A stretch of 64,000 nucleotides of DNA from Isoetes taiwanensis (GCA_021234155.1 JAJEKV010000054.1:4761962-4825961), one strand, 5' to 3'; shown: positions 1 to 11,640, counted from the stretch's first letter. Made by a program: numbers and translations. Notes: a model not told the origin generated them from the sequence alone.

Positions 1-387
1 CACCAAAAGAAAACGAGTTGATAGAGTATTCTGTCTCTTGGACAGATATTATATCTCAAATCCATCCCTTTCTTTTTGGGATGGAGCCACAATCACATCA
101 GATTTTGATAACTCTATATCTGGTCATTTTTCCCAAATTTTAGAGTCAAAGGCTTGGATCTTAAGAAAACTACCTCCTCTACCTCTTTCAAATTCAATAC
201 GTCCTTGCTTTATATTAGAAAATTCTGTGAGACTTCAAACTCTTCTTTTGTTCTTTCCAAAGCTTGAAAATAGTGGAACTATGACGACCTTCTACAAAAC
301 TCAAATAGGTCACGGGATGGATCAAAGAATGGGGCAAGAAATGGGCACATGGAAAGATATCGAAGAAAGAAAACATATACAGAAAAA
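1..387. other. no gene recognised
   Basis: I see no recognisable gene, repeat or regulatory site here. The stretch lies just beyond the end of the copia fragment that starts at 388, where reverse transcriptase would be expected if that element were complete. No reverse transcriptase motif is readable, so the element is cut off. Confidence 0.5.
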
Positions 388-1290
388 CTAAAGAAACCAA
401 GGAAAACTGTTTGAAAGAAAAGATATTACAACCTTGCAATAGTTGGAGGAGGATCTTTCCAACTTCCCAAGTCTTTTACTTTTTCTTGTTGCAGATCTTC
501 CATATTCATCATGATTTACTTGTATATCTTCCATTAGTTTCTCCACCCGAGTTTTCCCTTTCTTGATGGTGGTATGCTCACTTGGTTCCTTTTCCTTTTG
601 TTTTTCCATATCCGTCTCACTATCATTTCCTTCAACAGACTCATTGTCTGATTCTAATTCTGCATACCGTTGTGTTTCCCTTGGTGTCACTTGATTGTCA
701 ACCTTAAATACTTTTGTTTTGATTTCATGTCTATCCTTATACAAAACTTCCTCATAAGGAACATCCCTGCTTATGACTATAATCTTGTCCTTTGGAATGA
801 ATATCCTGTATCCCTTTGATTCATCCTACTAAAAATCCCATTTGACGTTTATCATCTAACTTCCTTAGTTCAGTAGGAACATGGACAAATGCCAAACAAC
901 CATAGGTTCTAAACATGCTAAAGTTTATTTTTTGGAATTTGACCATAGCAGTTCTGGCACATTACCTTTTAAACTTGCTGAAGGTAGTTTGTTCTGGATG
1001 AGAATAGCAGTCTTTAAAGCCTCCTCCCAAAGATAGTTTGGTAACCCTAAATGCTTGATCATGGATCTTATGGCATCTAATATGGTTCTACTTTTTTGTT
1101 CAGCAACTCCATTCTGTTGGGGGCTATACTTGCAAGTCGTTTGTCTCTTAATTCCATTAGCTACACAAAAAAGTTTGAATTTTGTAGAAAGAAAATCCCC
1201 ACCTCTGTCAGATCTGACACACTTCACTTTCTTACCAGTTTCTCTTTCAACTTCCTTTACAGTTGAAATGCTTTTTTGCACCTCATTTTA
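388..1290 (-). mobile_element. Ty1/copia retrotransposon fragment (integrase plus linker)
   Basis: Seen: on the minus strand, 1281-925 translates to the second half of a copia integrase core. It contains the catalytic-Asp motif RSDRGGDF, the catalytic-Glu motif SPQQNGVAE and the downstream LPNYLWEEAL motif. The next bases (about 924-745) read as the conserved post-integrase stretch with FVHVPTELRKLDD and a VISRDVPYEE-like motif, interrupted by a stop. Positions 744-388 give the acidic, lysine-rich linker that precedes reverse transcriptase and ends with a GRSxRxSKRLGKL motif. No LTR, gag, protease or reverse transcriptase is present, so this is a dead internal fragment. The superfamily call rests on domain order (integrase before reverse transcriptase) and on the motifs. 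Confidence 0.88.
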
Positions 1291-1510
1291 ATTGTTTTAT
1301 AGAATTCTATACATAATGGATAATATTAACACCCATTGTTTATGCTGGCATGTTATAATCTCAACAACTATGAATGTAAAACTACACTGGCAACTCTACA
1401 ATTTACTGACACTGCCTGTTTCTACCGTCTTCAATGCTCTATATGGAATGAAATTCTGCTACAAACTGGTCAGCCTACTTAAACATCATTTTATATATTT
1501 TCAACCCTTT

Positions 1511-1548
1511 AGAATAGAATAGAATAGAATAGAATAGAATAGAATAGA
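1511..1548. repeat. (AGAAT)n pentanucleotide microsatellite
   Basis: Seven perfect AGAAT units followed by AGAG. The same pentamer forms the 3' tails of LINE copies at 19738-19762 and, as its complement, at 35284-35301. Here no LINE 3' sequence adjoins it. Confidence 0.95.
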
Positions 1549-2280
1549 GTTTTTATGTTTTAGAGATGTTAATTGTGCTTTATGATGCATATAGTTTCAT
1601 CCTGCAATGTTCTCAAATAGGGCATTGTTTTAACCTTTAGTTTTGAAGCTTTTAATTAGATTGGTTATGGTCGAATTGGTTAATCATAGATGCATGGATC
1701 ATATTTGTTATTTCAAGTGGCAAGCATAATGCTAATTCAGCAGAATGTAACTATCAAAAGAAAGGAAGAAAATGTTAGACTGCATTCAACATGTGGATAG
1801 AGCTATAATTTGACATAGTAATTTTCATTGGGATTATAACTCTGGTTTTAGAAATTATTTGTACATCCTGGTGCCACAGATTTCATGGAATATGTCAATC
1901 GCCATCTCAATGACTTCATGAGGTTTTAACCAACACAATGGAGACATATTGCACATTCTCTGACTAAAAGCTAAGCATCAACGGCTAAGTTTTGCTGCAG
2001 CCTATTTGATGTAGAAACACATAGTTATTATGCTAACGACTTTGTATATCTAATTTGTATGTGGTCGATTTGATGTAAGAACATAAAGGATATAATGCAA
2101 TTGACTTTGTATATCTCAGCTTCACAACTGTTAGCACAGTAGCTATGTGAACATGATTATTAGCTTTGCAAACAATGATTACATCTAAATAAGATCTCCT
2201 GCAAATTTTGGGCCTCCTTTTACTGCACAATTGATAAAATTGCATCTGCTATTTAATGATAACATTTTTATTGATTGTAG
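1549..2280. other. no confident gene
   Basis: AT-rich sequence with no recognisable gene. One stretch at 1880-1922, preceded by CCACAG and followed by GTTTTAA, could be a small exon (reading FMEYVNRHLNDFM). Its phase does not join the candidate exon at 2281, so I do not call it. Confidence 0.4.
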
Positions 2281-2828
2281 CAGGTTTTGAAGGCGACATG
2301 TTTGGACTACCATCAGTTGAACTATCTGAACTGCTCAGGTCTATCTGAGGTTTAATTGTCGCTTGCAGTGATACCATTCTTCTACATTATGTCAATGAAA
2401 AAAAATAGTATAGGTGACTATTTGTGTTAATTCACCATTTACTATAAAATACGACATTTCTTACATAGGAGCTGTCACCATTTATTGTAGTCAAACATTT
2501 TGGAACTATTTTAAGCTACACTTAAGTAGCTTTTCTGTTATCTAAGTTGCATTTAGAAAGATGTCAAAGCTTCTTCAATAGTATCTGCCACATGCTCTAC
2601 ATACGTGCAGTCCATGAATTTATTCAAACATATACATGTCCACCCAATCATGTTGCTTAATAATTCGTCTTAGGAAATTGAGTTATGTTCATCATTCCCA
2701 TTCAAAGCATATTTGAGGGGAATACTGAATATTATAATAAAAGATTAAAAAAATAAAAATAAAAAATAACATTCACTCCTTGATCTACTCTACTTTGCAG
2801 ACATAACTATGGAACGCCACTTCGAGGG
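2281..2828 (+). pseudogene. candidate pair of small exons of an unrecognised gene
   Basis: Seen: a block at 2281-2338, preceded by TTGATTGTAG and followed by GTCTAT, reads GFEGDMFGLPSVELSELL. A block at 2801-2828, preceded by CTACTTTGCAG and followed by GTAAGAG, reads HNYGTPLRG. The first block ends with two bases of a codon and the second supplies the third, so the reading frame passes cleanly across the putative 462-bp intron. This phase match and the good acceptor and donor sites are the only evidence. I do not recognise the protein, and I found no convincing flanking exons, so this could be a gene remnant or chance. Confidence 0.3.
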
Positions 2829-4233
2829 GTAAGAGTTTTCAAATCAATGTCATTGAGTGTTTATTTTTTCCCACTTCTAGAAGGTTGTGCTTTAGTATGC
2901 ATATCCATTTAATATGTTGAGAATACATGTAATCAATCCTTAGTCTCTCTCACAAGAAATTGTGGAGTGGAATGGATCATTCATATCTAGGGAGAGATAC
3001 ATGCAACATTTTGACAGGCTAAATTTTGATGTATAACAAGGGATTTCAAAGGTGCATTAAATTGCACATCGTTTTACAACAATTTGAATATGAGCACAAA
3101 ACTATATAAGTACTCGGTAATGAACGGTTGTCAGCTTTCGGTGTAAATAGTTTTGCAGTATCTCTAGCTTGGGGACACACTCGAAAGGTCAAGGGAAAAT
3201 TGTTGCTTCAGAAACATTAACATCGTTCAATTACACTTGGCCTATTAATAGTTGGACAACGAGATTTTCTTTCTTATAGTCAAGGAAAAATCGTTGCTCC
3301 AAACTCGAATAATGGGATTTCCTTCTTGATTTTCTTTATGGTCGGCACAAATGACAAAGGCAAAAAGCATTTCATTTGCAATGCCTTTATGACTTGGCAT
3401 AAACCTGAAGCATGTGAGTACCAACTTCATTAAGGCCTTAAAAAATAAAACATGACAAACAATTGCTAAAGTATGGTCAAACATGTGCAATTAATGATTT
3501 CTAGGAGGTTAAGTCCTTGTCAAACTCCCACGGCTCTTTGTCACCTTTTGCGTTCTTGCCTCCCTTTCATTATTTTCATTATTGTACATCATGGTTGTCT
3601 AAAATAGAATAGAATAGAGTAGAAATGTGTTACCAAAAGTACAACCTCAAATCCAAACATGACAAACACTTGAGGAACCCCAACTAATCAAGGTCATGAA
3701 CATCTCAAACTTTCTTATACACTGACCCTTCAATGAATGGTACATTTCATCCACATTGCCACACGGCATTAAGTATACAGGAATGTTTGCGTGGAGGGAA
3801 TTCCGGCCTAGAAAATTGGCCGCCGCCACAGCGTTAAGCGAGAGGCCAATTTTTCGGCGACCCCGACACGCAAAACATTGTTGTAACGGAAATTGGGGGC
3901 ATTTTACGCCACGTCACCATTTCACCACCATTTTTCTCTGGCCGGCCGAGCTCCGGCTATGGCGTCGACGTGACGCCAGGGCTCTAAGCGTCTCGGATCC
4001 GCTTGTTCTTGCCATTTTCCTCGAGGTGCCCGCGGCACGATCTTTCTTTTGATCCCATTTTCAAGTAGAGCCCTCACGATTTTGTAAGCTTGTGGAGGAT
4101 CTTTAGTTTATTGTGTCTTTCTGTCATTTTTGAGCTTCTTGGAGTTTCTTGGACGAGTTTCTTGCGGTGGACGAAGTTTCTTAGATTTTTCCCCGTGGAC
4201 CTTTCTTTTAGGCGCTTCTTTACGAGCGGGGGC
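2829..4233. other. no gene recognised; GC-rich patch near 3780-4230
   Basis: No coding region can be supported. A short (GAATA)-type run lies at about 3604-3618. From about 3780 the composition becomes more GC-rich, leading into the basic open frame at 4234. It could be a promoter or CpG-rich 5' region for that frame, but no TATA box or other definite element is evident. Confidence 0.35.
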
Positions 4234-4468
4234 GATGGCTAGAAGCAAGGTTGTTAGAATGGAGCACCGTATGGCCCGGAATGAAGCGAGGCGGCGGGGC
4301 GGCGAAATGAAGCGGGGGGCGAAGCGGGGGGTTGTGGTCGGAAGCAAGGTCGGGCGAGGAGCTTGAAGATTGGATGGATTTGCAACCTGCGGATATACTG
4401 GATGAAAAAGCTCATGGTTTCTTATTTCGAAAAGAAACGATTTGCTTGCCATCGTTTGTTTGCAAGAA
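4234..4468 (+). pseudogene. unrecognised Arg/Lys-rich reading frame, interrupted by a copia insertion downstream
   Basis: Seen: an ATG at 4234 opens a very basic frame (MARSKVVRMEHRMARNEARR and similar). It stops near 4363, and a shifted frame continues with a coding-like acidic stretch (EELEDWMDLQPADILDEKA) to a stop near 4468. The copia element at 4485 inserted 16 bp further on, and the pre-insertion sequence resumes at 8961. I do not recognise the protein. The apparent frameshift and the insertion suggest a broken gene, but composition bias alone could produce such a frame. Confidence 0.25.
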
Positions 4469-4479
4469 ATAGGAAGCGA

Positions 4480-4484
4480 GGAGG
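4480..4484. repeat. target-site duplication GGAGG (left) of the copia element
   Basis: GGAGG abuts the left LTR at 4485. An identical GGAGG abuts the right LTR at 8956-8960. A 5-bp direct duplication is the usual product of LTR-retrotransposon integration. Confidence 0.85.
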
Positions 4485-5050
4485 TGATAAAAACGAGCAC
4501 GGGATTTGAACCCAAGAATGCCGATTCTCGATCTCCTACCTTCTTGACTCAAATAGAGCTCCTCCTAGCATTCACCACGACCACTTATTTCCGGCTAGAA
4601 AAGCCGGAGCTCATCAAACCTTTCTTGGTACAGGACAAATTCAACTGTTGATTCACCCAAAACACGCAATCATCACGCACATGGAGTCGGTTAATCACGA
4701 CCCAATCAACCCAACCGGCCTCTTACATTTGCAATCAGCCTACACGGCGGTTGGGGGAGCCCCAAGCGACTTTACACAAGGATCAACTTTTACGTCACCT
4801 CCAAATCTCGGTTTATCGCCTCCCTTTTATCTGCATCTTGTTTGCAAACCTTCCTTGCGGTCGGATCCAAATCCGTCGCTCTCGGCAATCCACTTCACGG
4901 GCGCTCCTCCTTTTAGCTGTATTCCTCAACGTATCCCTTTTTAGGAGACCCATTTTTTTTAATCTCAAAACCACCGACATTTCTATTGCCCGTCACCATC
5001 AAACAATAGTCATTAATATGCTAAATCTTTGGATGATACCATTTTTAACC
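4485..5050 (-). repeat. 3' LTR of the copia element
   Basis: Direct repeat of 8389-8955. In plus-strand order it starts TGATAAAAAC and ends ATTTTTAACC; the terminal base appears mutated from A, as judged by the right copy. A weakened purine-rich tract (GAGGGGCGCGG on the minus strand) lies just inside and is probably the degenerated polypurine tract. Confidence 0.9.
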
Positions 5051-8000
5051 GCGCCCCTCGGCCCGGCATTTATCGGTTTAATACCTATGGCATCTCGAAA
5101 ATATCCATGCTTACTTTCGGCCAATGCTTTTGTTAATATGTCTGCTTCTTGTTTGGCAGTAGGAATATATTGCAAATCAACTTCGCCTGCTACTACTTTC
5201 TCCCTTATAAAATGATAATGCAGATCAATATGCTTTGTTCTTGAGTGCAACACTGGATTTTTAGCAATTGCTATGCAACTTTTATTGTCACAATACAACT
5301 TTGTTGGGCAGTTCTGTTTCTCTCCCAATTCTTGCAATAATCGCCTCAACCAAATTATTTCTCTGCTTGCCAAAAGAGGAATCACGTACTCAGGCTTCGG
5401 CGACTTGACATAGCCACACAATTTTGCTTTTTGCTACACCAAGAAATCATTTGCACCATTAAGTTTACACAAGTATCCTGTTGTGGACTTTCGTTCATCA
5501 AGGTCTCCCCGCCTAATCCGCATCTGTATAACCAGTCAATTCCGCATAGCCAACTACTTTAGGATTATTGTCAAAGCTTTTAGCATAGCAAATACCATGG
5601 TGCATCGTACCTTTCAAGTACCTAAGAATACGCTTAGCGGCAACCCAATGTTCCCATCCTGGGTTATTCAAATATCTACTCAACAAATTTACACCAAATG
5701 CAATATCCGGTCTTGTGGCATTTGCTACGTAAAGCAAACTTCCGATAAGTTCCCTATATGGTATTCCTTGCATTTTCTTTTTCTCCTCTTCAGTTATCGG
5801 GGACAAATCTCCAGAAATTCTCTTACCAGCCACAAGAGGAGTCGGCACCGGTTTACATTCACCCATGGAAAAAGTATCCAACATCTTCTTAATATACTGC
5901 ACTTGTGTTAAAGCCAATTCTCCAGTTTGTCTATTTCTATAAACCTCCATGCCCAAAAGTTTTTTTAGTTTACCAAGATCACTCATCTGAAATCTAGCTC
6001 TCAACACATTTTTGCATTCATCCATAAACTTTCTGTCACTAGCACTCATAACACAATCATCTACATACAATGCTAAGATGCAAAATTTATCATCTACCCT
6101 TTTAATGTAGAGATTACCTTCACTTTGCAACTTTTCAAACCCCTGTGATAACAGAAAGCTATTCATGCATACGTACCACTGTCTAGCTGCTTGCCTAAGC
6201 CCATACATCGCCTTTTCAATTTGCGGACCTTATTTCCTTGCACCTCAAATCCATTTGGTTGCTCCATATAAATCTCCTCTTCTAAGTCGCCATTGAGAAA
6301 AGCGCGTTTTACATCCATATGGTCGAGCTCTAAATCATGCTCAACTGCTATAGCAATCAAAGCCCGCAAACTTGTTAGTTTAACAATAGGGGAAAAGGTG
6401 TCATGATAATCTTTACCAGCTTCTTGAGTAAATCCTCGAGCCACCAATCTAGCTTTATATCTTTCAATGTTTCCATCAGCTCCCTTTTTTATTTTAAAGA
6501 TCCATTTACACCCTACCACATTTTTACCTTTTGGCCTAGATGTGAGATCATAGGTACCTGTCTGCTTGAACGACTCGAGTTCTTCTTGCATGGCTTTTCT
6601 CCACTTGTCTGCATTAGGAGAATTGACAGCTTCATCATAAGTTTCAGGCTCTTTAACACCACAAAGATTCTTTGGCCGTTGCTCCTGCGTGCTTCTTTCA
6701 AGTTCATAGGCTTCAAATTTCTTTGGAAGTCTGCGCTCACGAGTGCTCCTCCCATGCTCATCTCTTCCATACTTCGATATATCAATGGGAGCTTCCTGTT
6801 TCAACCTTTCTGCATCAGTTTTTCGGCTGTGAACTTCTACTGGCTGTTGTTCTTGAATTTCTTCCACTGGCTGTTCTTCCACAGTAATATCTTCTATACC
6901 ACTCTCTCCCTCTTCTACCACATGTTCTTCTGTGTCACTACTTTCTATTTCTATAGGGCTTTCCATACCTCCATCTTGTACTTGAATTCCTGTTTCATTT
7001 TCATCACCATCTTCATCGTCAAACCATCCCTCACGGTGCCCGGTGCACTTTCTCTTTTTCTTACGCCACATCACTTTTAATTGCCCTATCTTTATAAAAC
7101 TTAGTCTCGTCAAATACTACATCCCGCTTATATAAATTTTCACGGTTTTAGGATCATATAGTGCGTATCCTTGATCTTCATACCCAACCAAATATGTTTC
7201 CATGCTACGATCATCTAGTTTGGACCGCAACTCTTAAGGCACATGCATATACCCTAAACAACCATATGCCGCCTCCTCTCTTCTTTACAGTTGCTTTCTA
7301 TCGGACCATACCTCTTGAGAATTCTTCCTTGGATACCCGTGACGGCAATTTATTTTGAATGTAACATGCGGCTGAATCGCTATACGCCCCAGAGATAGTT
7401 AGGTAACCACGCATGTTTTAACATAGATCTCACCGCATTCATAAGTGTCTGTTTTTCTCTCCACGATACCATTACCAGCGTGGCGTATCTCTGAGTAAAT
7501 TGGCGTCTAATCCCTTTCTCCGCGACAAAATCGCATGAATGCCCTGACATATATTCTCCCCACGAATCTGGCGCAAACGTTTCCAACTTCCTAGACGTCT
7601 CTCGTTCAAACCACGCTAGATACAATTGGAATGCACGGAATGCTTGATCCTTCGATTTCAAAAAATAACATTTTGTTCTCCCGGGAAAAATCATCAATAA
7701 ATGTGACGAAATATGTCTTGCCACTCATACTCACGAACACGCATCGGTCCGCCTGGACCAGTATGTACCAAATTCAAAAGTCCCAAAGTTTTGGCAAACC
7801 CGGGCTTAAACTTGTGTCTAGTTTGCTTCCCAAGCATACAACCACGACAAATTTTGTCCTCTTCTGCTATTATCTTTGTTAGGCAAATCTTCTACCAAAT
7901 TATGTTTGCTCATGATTTTGATGGTTGCATTATTTACATGGCCAAGTCCGAGATGCCACAAATCTAATAAATTAACACTTCCAACGCAAAGGCCGCGACA

Positions 8001-8060
8001 TCCAAGCAATACAATTTCCCTTTTCTTTTTTGCATGTATTCTTCTACCGTTACCCACCAT
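5051..8060 (-). pseudogene. copia pol polyprotein remnant (pre-integrase, integrase, RT, RNase H)
   Basis: Seen on the minus strand, 5' to 3': the GAG-pre-integrase motif LWHLGLGHVNN (ORF 8060-7818). Integrase follows at 7724-7380, with CYFLKSKDQAF, a catalytic-Asp segment FAPDSWGEY and LPNYLWG; the SPQQNG-type segment is disrupted. Next come the post-integrase and linker region (about 7380-6750) and the start of reverse transcriptase at about 6600-6210 (CKWIFKIKKG, ARLVARGFTQ, DVKRAFLNGDLEEEIYM). A frameshift near 6205 leads to the rest (MYGLRQAARQW and the catalytic box YVDD at 6056-6067). A further break near 5510-5420 precedes RNase H (ASREIIWLRRLL, LYCDNKSC, HIDLHYHFIREKV). At least three frame breaks make it non-functional. 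Confidence 0.92.
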
Positions 8061-8371
8061 TTCACAACGATCGAATCAAAATTTACTTTATATCCACGAG
8101 TCTACTAAGTCAAGAATCGAAATCAAGTTAAATAACATACCGGGGAGTATATAAAGCATTCTCCAAACATATTTTATCTTCACCTTCATGATAAAACTCC
8201 AACTTTCCGCATCCTTTTACTTGATGCAAATGCCCGTTTCCCATCTGTACACATGGTGTGTGAGACTCCCTTATGGTTTTCATCAATTTCTCCGGCAATC
8301 AACGTTCTCTCGGCTCACGAGTCAATGGTCGATGGAACTGTTGCGGCGAGAATTTGTTTCCATAATTATGA

Positions 8372-8387
8372 CCCTTGCTCGATACCA
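8372..8387 (-). other. primer-binding site of the copia element
   Basis: One base inside the 5' LTR, the minus strand reads TGGTATCGAGCAAGGG. Its first bases match TGGTATC(A)GAGC, the standard plant retrotransposon site complementary to the 3' end of initiator tRNA-Met. Position and sequence both fit. Confidence 0.8.
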
Positions 8388-8388
8388 A

Positions 8389-8955
8389 TGATAAAAACAG
8401 GCACGGGATTTGAACCCAAGAATGCCGATTCTCGGTCTCCTACCTTCTTCCGGCTCAAATAGAGCTCCTCCTAGCATTCACCACGACCACTTATTTCCGG
8501 CTAGAAAAGCCCGGAGCTCATCAAACCTTTCTTGGTACGGGGACAAATTCAACTTTGTTGATTCACCCAAAACACGCAATCACGCACATGGAGTGGGTTA
8601 ATCACGACCCAATCAACCCAACCGGCCTCTTACATTTGCAATCGGCCTACCACAAAGCAATTGGAGCCCAAAAGCGGCTTTGCACAAGGATCAACTTTCT
8701 GTCACCTCCAAATCTCGGTTTATCGCCTCCCTTTTATCGGTCTTGTTTGCAAACCTTCCTTGCGGATCGGATCCAAATCCGTCGCTCTCGGCAATCCACT
8801 TCACGGCGCTCCTCCTTTTCGCTGTATTCCTCACTGTATCCCTTTTTTAGGAGACCCATTTTTTTAATCTCAAAACCACCGACATTTCTATTGCCACGTC
8901 ACCATCAAACAATAGTCATTAATATGCTAAATGCTGGATGATACCATTTTTAACA
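8389..8955 (-). repeat. 5' LTR of the copia element
   Basis: Direct repeat of 4485-5050, intact at both ends: the minus strand begins TGTTAAAAATGG and ends TTTTTATCA. Near its 3' end it carries a tRNA B-box-like run (GGGTTCAAATCCCG on the minus strand), also present in the other LTR. Confidence 0.92.
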
Positions 8956-8960
8956 GGAGG
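8956..8960. repeat. target-site duplication GGAGG (right) of the copia element
   Basis: Identical to 4480-4484 and directly adjacent to the end of the right LTR. Confidence 0.85.
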
Positions 8961-10169
8961 AAGCACCAGTCCGACCGATTTCTGCCAGTAAATCCTTTTT
9001 CTTCGGAGCATTTTCAATTTTGTTGATGCAACCGAAACGTGTAGCAGAGCAAACAAACCGCATTGCCATCACCGTAGCCATGCCGGCTATGGCTAGCCAT
9101 AGATAAAGGCAAGTCTTCAGATGTCGATTTTCAAGTGGATTTAATTATCCAAGCGTTTTGGCTCGGATTTGAGACAAAAATGAATTTGTGCAATTCTTTC
9201 TGTTTTTATTTTATGTGTTTCTTTGATTCATCTATTTGTCTGAGTTTTTCAGCCTCTGATTTTGTCTATTGAGTTTTGCAGCCTCTAATTTTTCAGTTGG
9301 TTTCACAACTCTGTTTGGGATTGAGAAATCACTGAAAAACACACCTACTTAGTGAAAAACATACCAAATTTTTTTTTTTTAGAATCAAGTGATTCCTCAA
9401 AAATGGACGAAGAATCACTGATTCTTGGAAAGATGTGTGCCACGTGGAATTATACGTAAACCTAACGATCACCTCTTCCACATAATACTTAGGCCTAGAT
9501 TCCACTAGTGGTAGCTAGTTAAATTTTTGGTTGCGAAACTACCAGCGTATTTGACGCCACGTCAGTCTGGTCGTGATTCCATAAGCAATTTTTTTCACGG
9601 CATTTTTATGCCACGCCAGCGCTGAGTTAGCATTGCACCATCGAAGAAGATGTGAACTACGGAAGCCAATCACAGTTTCGGATAGAAGATTCGACGTGCA
9701 GAATAGAGCATTACGGCAAGGATGGATTCTCAGATAGGTAAATCGATGCTGGACTTGATCAGAGGTGTAGGCTTAGATCTATGCTCTATTTGGTAATGCT
9801 CTATTTGGTATTTGCAATAGAGGTTTTTGGTTTCTGGTTTCAGAGCTTGCAATAGCTATGGAGGATTTGGAGCAGCATGTGCATTTCCCATGAACAGTAT
9901 GTGCAGTATGTGCATTTCCCATGATTTTTGCCTTATCACTATCATGTTGTCTGTAACTTGATGGCGACAAAGATTCGTTTTGAAAAGGGTGCTTACATCA
10001 GTTGTTTGTTGTTGTCTATTTGTGTATCATAAAGAAACGGAACATGTTGTTACTATATTTTAATAGCTAGATGTAATGGTCCCTAAGTGGTCTCCTGATT
10101 TCTATTTTGACTGTGGCATAGATGATGATGTGATGATGATTTCTATTTTTCCTGATTTCGTTGATTACA
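8961..10169. other. no gene recognised
   Basis: Continuation of the sequence that was split by the copia insertion. It contains an imperfect inverted repeat at about 9380-9440 (AGAATCAAGTGATTCCTC facing GAAGAATCACTGATTCTT). No coding region can be supported before the candidate exon at 10170. Confidence 0.4.
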
Positions 10170-11640
10170 GGTCCAAAAATTGCATTGTTTCATGCTTACC
10201 TTCAAGTACACACCATTTGTGAAATTTCTACACTTGACTGGCATCCCGACAGCGCCAATTTTCTTGCTGTTACCATGGCAAAGAGCAAGCTTACTAGAGC
10301 AAGCTTACAGAAAGAAGTAACTAGTGTGGAGGAGATGCAAAATACAAGGTAATGTGCAAAACGCTTGAAATTTGCAGTCTAAGCTCTCTGACTTTTATCA
10401 GGAGTAATTTATCATGGCTTATTTTGGCTGCTTAAGACACACATGACTGATGCAGTGTAAAGTCTGCTAAATTCTACTTCTGGCACCTATGGTTTTGTCT
10501 AAATTTCGTGTTTGCATATGGCATAGCTTTGTGTTAAAGCATACTTTGTTTTGGCTTTGAGAAAACTTTAAATTGTGCTGGATATGGCATCCTTTTGGGC
10601 CTTTTTATATATACTGGATGTGTTAAATTGAACTGGACATTCTGAGCTGCTAATAAGACTAACTATCGTTGTTCAATGGTGAATAGGAAGCTGTCTTGCA
10701 GCACAAAAGTGCGGATACTAGGGTTGATGCCCTTCATAAACAGTCAACTGAACTTGGGTAGGATGGCGGCATCAACAAGCTTTATCACAGAAAGAAGTAA
10801 CTAGTGTGGAGGAGATGTAACAAGTTTTTATCACAGAAAGAAGTAACTAGTGAAACTAGCTCAAAACAAGTGGAGAATCGTTAGTGAAGCTAGCTCAGAA
10901 CTGGGTTTAATCATAAGTTGTGGTCTCTAGAACTGGGTTTCTATGTGCTCCCATTTTTGTCCAATACATTTTGGATCTATAGAAGTATTTGAATGCATCC
11001 CAAAAGCACGGGCTTGCTTCTGTAAATGATTCTTTGAATTGAAACTACTCTCTTATTCGAATATATGTGTGTTGTTTCGCATCCTTTCGTCTAATATGTT
11101 GCATCTATGGAACAAGTTGAAACATAGAGTAGCAAGTGGACCTAGCCTGTGGATGTGCATGATACTCTTGTATAAAGAAAGGCAATCTAAGCATTAACAT
11201 TTGGAATCACAAAACTCTACCAAATAGCAAATATGGGCGCTGAGTAGTCTCATGACTCTACTTTCTGCAGCAGTGGCATAGTGGCTGGCTCCACAGCAGT
11301 ATATGGAGATGCAAAGAAGACTATTGATGCTGATGCAAAAAGCAAGATGTTTTTCTCCACAATTGGAGACAAGCTTTTGGATATTGAGAACGGGCATCCC
11401 AATCAAGAGGATGCTATAAAGTCCACTGGACTAACATCTGCTGCAAATGATAACAACGCTGATGGACTAGCAGTAACTAACTTTTGGACTCAAAACACAT
11501 GGTTACAATTCATGGAATTGCATGATCCAGACAGACCAGGCTGTGCAAACAGTGTCAACTTTTGCTCGTGGTGTTAGTAAGCTTGATAGCCTTTATAAGC
11601 TTTGACAGCAAATGCATTATACATTTCACAGTTGGGAAGG
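10170..11640 (+). pseudogene. unrecognised multi-exon gene remnant with a WD-repeat-like segment
   Basis: Seen: an open block at 10170-10349, preceded by TTGATTACAG and followed by GTAATG, reads through ISTLDWHPDSANFLAV, which resembles a strand of a WD40 repeat. A second block begins after AATAG at 10687 and is phase-compatible. It stays open until a tandem duplication of the first exon's end introduces a stop. A third block (about 11272-11577) is open with KSKMFFSTIGDKLLDIENG, and a coding-like tail in another frame (TVSTFARGVSKLDSLYKL) ends at about 11620. The WD40 resemblance rests on one segment only. The frame change and partial exon duplication point to a pseudogene, though unrecognised introns could also explain them. 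Confidence 0.35.
10775..10853 (+). repeat. 45-bp tandem duplication containing a copy of exon-end sequence
   Basis: ACAAGCTTTATCACAGAAAG... is repeated about 45 bp later, and its core (CAGAAAGAAGTAACTAGTG) also occurs at 10308-10326 inside the upstream candidate exon. There are therefore three copies of the core within 550 bp. Confidence 0.85.

Larger units (their letters stand above)
4485..8955 (-). mobile_element. Ty1/copia LTR retrotransposon, internally deleted and frameshifted
   Basis: Seen: two ~566-bp direct repeats (4485-5050 and 8389-8955) bound an internal region coding on the minus strand in copia order: a decayed protease/pre-integrase region, integrase, reverse transcriptase, RNase H. 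The LTR reads TG...CA on the minus strand (right copy), with a primer-binding site next to the 5' LTR and a 5-bp target duplication outside. The interval between the 5' LTR and the GAG-pre-integrase domain is only about 330 bp, so gag and most of the protease are missing. Stops and frameshifts break pol. It is therefore non-autonomous. The LTRs differ by many substitutions and small indels, so the insertion is not recent. Confidence 0.95.

Noticed and set aside
6403-7080. 225-codon plus-strand frame
   Set aside because: Antisense to the copia linker and reverse transcriptase on the minus strand; Phe/Ser-rich composition is a by-product of Glu/Lys codons on the other strand.
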